From contig NZ_CP046121.1 of assembly GCF_009707485.1 (NCBI RefSeq), positions 2,108,001 to 2,172,000 of the forward strand: a stretch of DNA of 64,000 nt. The letters run 5' to 3'. The position numbers and the translations under genes were made by a program. Source of the DNA: Nostocoides sp. HKS02 (GTDB lineage Bacteria; Actinomycetota; Actinomycetes; Actinomycetales; Dermatophilaceae). The notes beneath the pieces were generated by a model. That model was not told where the DNA came from, did not search any database, and worked only from the letters and a program-made list of their open reading frames with translations. How positions within the stretch are numbered: position 1 is the stretch's first letter; each line of letters starts with the position of its first letter. Shown one piece after another: positions 59,816 to 64,000 of the stretch.

Positions 59816-61932
59816 ACTCACCACGGGTCTTTTTGATGATCTCCTCGGCGACAGCCTTGGGGACCTCGGCGTAGGAGTCAAACTCCATGGAGTAGTTCGC
59901 ACGACCCTGGGTCTTGGACCGCAGGTCGCCGACGTACCCGAACATCTCCGACAGGGGCACCAGACCGCGCACGACCTTGGCACCGCTGATGTCCTCCATG
60001 GCCTGGATCTGGCCACGACGGGAGTTGATGTCTCCGATGACGTCGCCCATGTAGTCCTCGGGCGTGCGCACCTCGACGGCCATCATCGGCTCGAGGAGCA
60101 CGGGGTCGGCCTTGCGGACGGCCTCCTTGAGCGCCATGGAGCCGGCGATCTTGAACGCCATCTCGGAGGAGTCGACGTCGTGGTAGGCGCCGTCGAGCAG
60201 GGGAGGCCTTGATGCCCACCAGCGGGTAACCGGCCAGCACGCCGTACTGCATGGCGTCCTGGATGCCGGCGTCGACCGACGGGATGTACTCGCGCGGGAT
60301 GCGGCCACCGGTGACCTTGTTCTCGAACTCGTACAGCTCACCGGACTCGGTGGTGTCCAGCGGCTCGATGCTGATCTGCACCTTCGCGAACTGGCCGGAG
60401 CCACCCGTCTGCTTCTTGTGGGTGTAGTCGTACTTCTCGACGGTGCGACGGATCGTCTCGCGGTAGGCCACCTGCGGCTTGCCGACGTTCGCCTCGACCT
60501 TGAACTCGCGCTTCATGCGGTCGACCAGGATGTCGAGGTGCAGCTCACCCATGCCGGCGATGATCGTCTGGCCGGTCTCCTCGTCGTGGTGGACCTGGAA
60601 GGTCGGGTCCTCGGCGGAGAGCTTCTGGATGGCCGTCGACAGCTTCTCCTGGTCGCCCTTGGTCTTGGGCTCGATGGCCACCTGGATGACCGGGTCCGGG
60701 AAGGTCATCGACTCGAGGACGATCTGCTCGTTCGGGTCGCTGAGGGTGTCACCGGTGGTGGTGTCCTTCAGGCCGATCGCCGCGTAGATGTGGCCGGCGA
60801 GGGCCTCGTCCACGGGGTTCTCCTTGTTGGCGTGCATCTGGAAGAGCTTGCCGATGCGCTCCTTGCGGCCCTTGGTCGTGTTGACGACCGCGGAGCCGGA
60901 GGAGATCTGGCCGGAGTACACGCGGATGAACGTCAGCGTGCCGAAGAACGGGTGCGTGGCGACCTTGAAGGCCAGCGCCGAGAACGGCTCGCTGGTGTCG
61001 GGCTTGCGCGTCATCTCGATCTCCTCGTGGTTCGGCTTGTGGCCGACCATCGGGGGGACGTCGAGCGGCGACGGCAGGTAGTCGACGACCGCGTCGAGCA
61101 TCGGCTGCACACCGCGGTTCTTGAAGGCGGAGCCACACAGGATCGGGTAGAGCTCGGAGTTGACCGTGAGCTTGCGGATCGCGCCCTTGATCTCCTCGGG
61201 CGTCAGCTCCTCGCCACCGAGGTACTTCTCCATGAGGGTGTCGTCGGACTCGGCAACGCGCTCGACGAGGTGGTGGCGGTACTCCTCCACCTTCTCGACC
61301 ATGTCGGCCGGGATCTCCTGGATCTCGTACTTGGCGCCCATGGTCACGTCACCCTTGGCGTCACCGGGCCACACGAGGGCGCGACGGTAGATGAGGTCGA
61401 CGACACCGACGAACTCGCTCTCGGAGCCGATCGGCAGCTGGAGCACGAGGGGCTCGGCGCCGAGGCGGTCCTTGATGGTCTGCACGGTGAAGTAGAAGTC
61501 CGCGCCGAGCTTGTCCATCTTGTTGACGAACGCGATGCGGGGCACGTCGTACTTGTCGGCCTGGCGCCAGACGGTCTCGGACTGGGGCTCGACGCCCTCC
61601 TTGCCGTCGAACACCGCGACGGCGCCGTCCAGCACGCGCAACGAGCGCTCGACCTCGACGGTGAAGTCGACGTGGCCGGGGGTGTCGATGATGTTGATCT
61701 GGGTGCCCTCCCAGAAGGAGGTCACGGCGGCAGACGTGATCGTGATGCCGCGCTCCTTCTCCTGCTCCATCCAGTCGGTGGTCGAGGCACCGTCGTGGGT
61801 CTCACCGATCTTGTGGTTGACACCGGTGTAGAAGAGGATGCGCTCCGTCGTCGTCGTCTTGCCGGCGTCGATGTGCGCCATGATGCCGATGTTGCGGACC
61901 TTGGTCAGGTCCGTCAGGACGTCGAGTGCCAC
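59814..61932 (-). CDS. fusA: Elongation factor G, frameshifted in this sequence
   Basis: Two frames join to about 705 residues, normal for EF-G. The first frame begins [20 protein letters not shown] with the P-loop [13 protein letters not shown], then DTPGHVDF and NKMDKLGAD, and continues to GYPLVGIKA. The second continues [20 protein letters not shown] to KKTRGE. A surplus C near 60205 (four C where three keep the frame) explains the break. EF-G is essential, so this is almost certainly an error in the sequence. The GTG at 61932 was chosen over an upstream ATG that would run through the hairpin. Confidence 0.93.
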
Positions 61933-62003
61933 TCGTATCTCATCTCGCTCGTTGCGGAAGTTCTGTTCGTGCGCGACCGGGCGTGCATTCCCGGGCGCGG
62001 GCT

Positions 62004-62046
62004 CTCGGTATGCCGCGTGCGCGCGGGGCGCACGCGGCATACCGAG
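62004..62046 (-). terminator. Perfect 19-bp hairpin between rpsG and fusA built from inverted GTATGCCG octamers
   Basis: The arms 62004-62022 and 62028-62046 pair fully around a five-base loop, seven bases past the rpsG stop. Both arms contain the octamer. It probably reduces read-through from rpsL-rpsG into fusA. Confidence 0.78.
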
Positions 62047-62052
62047 GCGCTG

Positions 62053-62523
62053 TTACCAGCGGTAGTGCGCGAAGGCCTTGTTGGACTCGGCCATCTTGTG
62101 GGTGTCCTCGCGACGCTTCACCGCGGCACCGAGGCCGTTGGAGGCGTCGAGGATCTCGTTCATGAGGCGCTCGGTCATGGTCTTCTCACGACGCTGACGC
62201 GAGTAGCCGACCATCCAGCGCAGGGCCAGCGTGGTCGCGCGGTTGGGCTTGACCTCGATCGGCACCTGGTAGGTCGCGCCACCGACACGGCGGGACTTGA
62301 CCTCGAGGGTGGGGCGGATGTTGTCCAGGGCACGCTTGAGCGTGGCCACGGGGTCGGTGCCGGTCTTCTCCTTGACGCCGTCGAGGGCGCCGTAGACGAT
62401 CGTCTCGGCGATGGACTTCTTGCCATCGAGGAGGATCTTGTTGACCAGCTGGGTGACCAGCGGGGAGTTGTGAACCGGGTCGACGACGAGGGGGCGCTTC
62501 GGCGCGGGTCCCTTGCGAGGCAT
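62053..62523 (-). CDS. rpsG: 30S ribosomal protein S7
   Basis: A 156-residue protein of family length: [20 protein letters not shown] and [20 protein letters not shown]. It initiates assembly of the 30S head. Its ATG shares one base with the rpsL stop. Confidence 0.97.
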   Translation of the reverse strand: MPRKGPAPKRPLVVDPVHNSPLVTQLVNKILLDGKKSIAETIVYGALDGVKEKTGTDPVATLKRALDNIRPTLEVKSRRVGGATYQVPIEVKPNRATTLALRWMVGYSRQRREKTMTERLMNEILDASNGLGAAVKRREDTHKMAESNKAFAHYRW

Positions 62524-62897
62524 TACTTCTTCTCCATCTTCGCGCCGTAACGGGAACGGGCCTGCTTGCGGTTCTTCACACCCTGGGTGTCGAGCGAGCC
62601 GCGGACGATCTTGTAACGCACACCGGGCAGGTCCTTCACACGACCACCACGCACGAGCACGATGGAGTGCTCCTGCAGGTTGTGGCCGACGCCCGGGATG
62701 TAGGCCGTGACCTCGATGCCGCTGGTCAGGCGCACACGGGCGACCTTGCGCAGGGCAGAGTTCGGCTTCTTGGGGGTGGTGGTGTACACGCGCGTGCACA
62801 CTCCGCGGCGCTGGGGCGAGCCCTTGAGGGCAGGAGTCTTGGTCTTGGTGACCTTGTCCTGACGCCCCTTGCGCACAAGCTGGTTGATCGTAGGCAA
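62523..62897 (-). CDS. rpsL: 30S ribosomal protein S12, TTG start
   Basis: A 124-residue protein: [20 protein letters not shown], the decoding-centre loop [19 protein letters not shown], and [20 protein letters not shown] with the Lys/Pro positions linked to streptomycin response. The start is TTG 62897, set by the invariant PTINQL N-terminus and by GGAG six bases upstream; the open frame continuing to 63230 has no homology. Confidence 0.95.
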   Translation of the reverse strand: MPTINQLVRKGRQDKVTKTKTPALKGSPQRRGVCTRVYTTTPKKPNSALRKVARVRLTSGIEVTAYIPGVGHNLQEHSIVLVRGGRVKDLPGVRYKIVRGSLDTQGVKNRKQARSRYGAKMEKK

Positions 62898-63172
62898 CCT
62901 GTTCTCCGTACGTTGTCGTTGTCGGTGCCCTCGGGCCGCGGTGCGGCCGGCTCGGGCACTCCTTGGTGTGGTGCCCCTGCCGACCCCCGCACTCGGGTGT
63001 GTCGTCAGTGGCGCTCTCCCCTGCACCACCCACGCGCGATCCTGAGGACTCCAGGGATCGGTGGTGGGTTGCCCGGCGAGAGGTGGTGCTGGCTGCGGTG
63101 GCCGACGATCGCGGACGATGATCGGTGCCGACTCCAGCGGCGTGCCCGAGCAGACCTCAGGCACAGTGTTCA

Positions 63173-63201
63173 AAGATACCGCCTGCACAGTGGGCCACCA
63201 A
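63173..63201 (-). promoter_or_regulatory. Predicted rpsL (str operon) promoter
   Basis: On the minus strand the -35 TTGGTG (63196-63201), in CCGATTTGGTG, is 17 bp from the -10 TATCTT (63173-63178). Same element as before rpsJ, rplM and infA. Confidence 0.65.
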
Positions 63202-63343
63202 ATCGGTTCGGCCTTCGCAGACGTAGTCATCCTTCACAACAACGCTGCCCCGTCGGGTATGCCGCCACCTGCCTTCCGGTCGATCGGGCCACGGGGGCTC
63301 GATGACCGTCCCCGTGCCGAGGACACGATGCAGGGGGACGGCT

Positions 63344-63379
63344 GAGGGGGCCGGACCGGCGAACCGGACCGACCCCCTC
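63344..63379 (-). terminator. Hairpin after rpoC
   Basis: A 16-bp stem with two mismatches (63344-63359 with 63364-63379) and a CGAA loop, about 30 bp beyond the rpoC stop. The same tetraloop closes the tuf terminator. Confidence 0.65.
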
Positions 63380-63409
63380 GGGTCATGCTGTGCGTCGGAC
63401 GTCAGTGCG

Positions 63410-64000
63410 TCACTCCAGGCCCAGCTCCGCGTCGTCGAGGCGGATGGCCTCGCCGGACCCGGGGCCGAACACGGGGTAGTCGTACTCGTAGCTCGGCATG
63501 GTGTACATCGCGGCCTTGGCCTCTTCGGTCGGCTCCACCTTGATGTTCCGGTAGCGCGGGAGACCCGTGCCGGCCGGGATGAGCTTGCCGAGGATGACGT
63601 TCTCCTTCAGACCCAGCAGGGGGTCCGACTTGGCGTTCATCGCGGCCTCGGTGAGGACGCGGGTCGTCTCCTGGAAGGAGGCGGCCGACAGCCAGGAGTC
63701 CGTGGCCAGCGACGCCTTGGTGATGCCCATCAGCTCGGGGCGACCCGATGCCGGGCGACCACCCTCGGCCACCACGCGGCGGTTCTCGGTCTCGAAGCGA
63801 CCGCGCTCGGCCAGCTCACCCGGGAGCAGGTCGGCGTCGGCGGACTCGATGATCGTGATGCGCCGCAGCATCTGGCGGACAATGACCTCGATGTGCTTGT
63901 CGTGGATCGACACACCCTGCTGGCGGTAGACGTGCTGGACCTCGTCCACCAGGTGCATCTGGACCGCACGCGGCCCGAGGATGCGCAGCACCTGCTTGGG
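63410..64000 (-). CDS. rpoC: DNA-directed RNA polymerase beta' subunit, C-terminal part
   Basis: The last ~196 residues; the start lies beyond the window. [32 protein letters not shown] and [20 protein letters not shown] are the conserved end of beta', followed by the usual [20 protein letters not shown] and an acidic tail. Essential core polymerase subunit; in this lineage rpoBC normally precede rpsL, as seen. Confidence 0.97.
   Translation of the reverse strand, partial: PKQVLRILGPRAVQMHLVDEVQHVYRQQGVSIHDKHIEVIVRQMLRRITIIESADADLLPGELAERGRFETENRRVVAEGGRPASGRPELMGITKASLATDSWLSAASFQETTRVLTEAAMNAKSDPLLGLKENVILGKLIPAGTGLPRYRNIKVEPTEEAKAAMYTMPSYEYDYPVFGPGSGEAIRLDDAELGLE

Larger units (their letters stand above)
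62898..63409. promoter_or_regulatory. 512-bp gap between rpoC and rpsL
   Basis: No gene is supported. It contains the rpoC terminator-like hairpin at 63344-63379, one octamer at 63257-63264, the predicted rpsL promoter at 63173-63201 and about 270 bp of probable rpsL leader. I saw no obvious riboswitch or small RNA in the leader. Confidence 0.5.

Noticed and set aside
54160..60210. Programmed frameshifting in rplB and fusA
   Set aside because: No known precedent for these genes, no slippery-site architecture, and many unrelated genes in the window show the same kind of indel, so errors are simpler.
60418..62550. 710-residue plus-strand open frame
   Set aside because: Antisense to fusA and rpsG; no homology-like motifs.

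Overview
The window is high-GC (about 70 % by eye) actinobacterial chromosome. The mycothiol gene mshB, the uninterrupted S10-spc-alpha ribosomal cluster with secY-adk-map-infA-rpmJ embedded, a zinc-type S14 and L36, and an L17 with a C-terminal 'sunset'-like domain point to Micrococcales; an Intrasporangiaceae/Dermatophilaceae relative is my guess. No rRNA, tRNA, CRISPR, prophage or insertion sequence was found, so this is core chromosome.

Layout. 1-6 kb: a minus-strand unit typA > peptide-binding lipoprotein > mshB > flavin reductase > VanW-family protein. 6-13 kb: a Nudix gene diverges from a complete peptide ABC importer (permease, binding lipoprotein, permease, two ATPases). 12.7-24.4 kb: single genes (pterin dehydratase, VIT transporter, trypsin-like protease, cation efflux, DUF3761 protein, ychF, thioesterase, GNAT-Nudix fusion, rmuC, ispH, xseAB, DUF4245). 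24.5-28.8 kb: glpX, a PfkB kinase, class I fumarase and carbonic anhydrase as one central-carbon unit. 28.8-38.8 kb: Ohr, an L-2-hydroxyglutarate oxidase-like gene, glmM-rpsI-rplM, a regulator/MFS pair, an LmeA-like protein, an ABC-F ATPase and a secreted TIM-barrel-like protein. 38.8-56.6 kb: truA, then the large ribosomal cluster on the minus strand. 57-58.4 kb: one FMN oxidase gene on the opposite strand. 58.5-64 kb: tuf, fusA, rpsG, rpsL and the 3' end of rpoC.

Three signals stand out beyond the genes. (1) The octamer GTATGCCG occurs 48 times (24 per strand), where about 2-3 are expected from base composition. It is enriched between genes and forms the stems of three perfect terminator-like hairpins, as DNA uptake sequences do in Neisseria and Pasteurellaceae. 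(2) Four ribosomal promoters share a CGATTTGG-like -35 element followed by 17-18 bp and a -10, and several other genes look leaderless. (3) Eight genes, including essential rplB and fusA, carry single-base indels. These are most likely sequence errors, and each affected gene is annotated as one unit.
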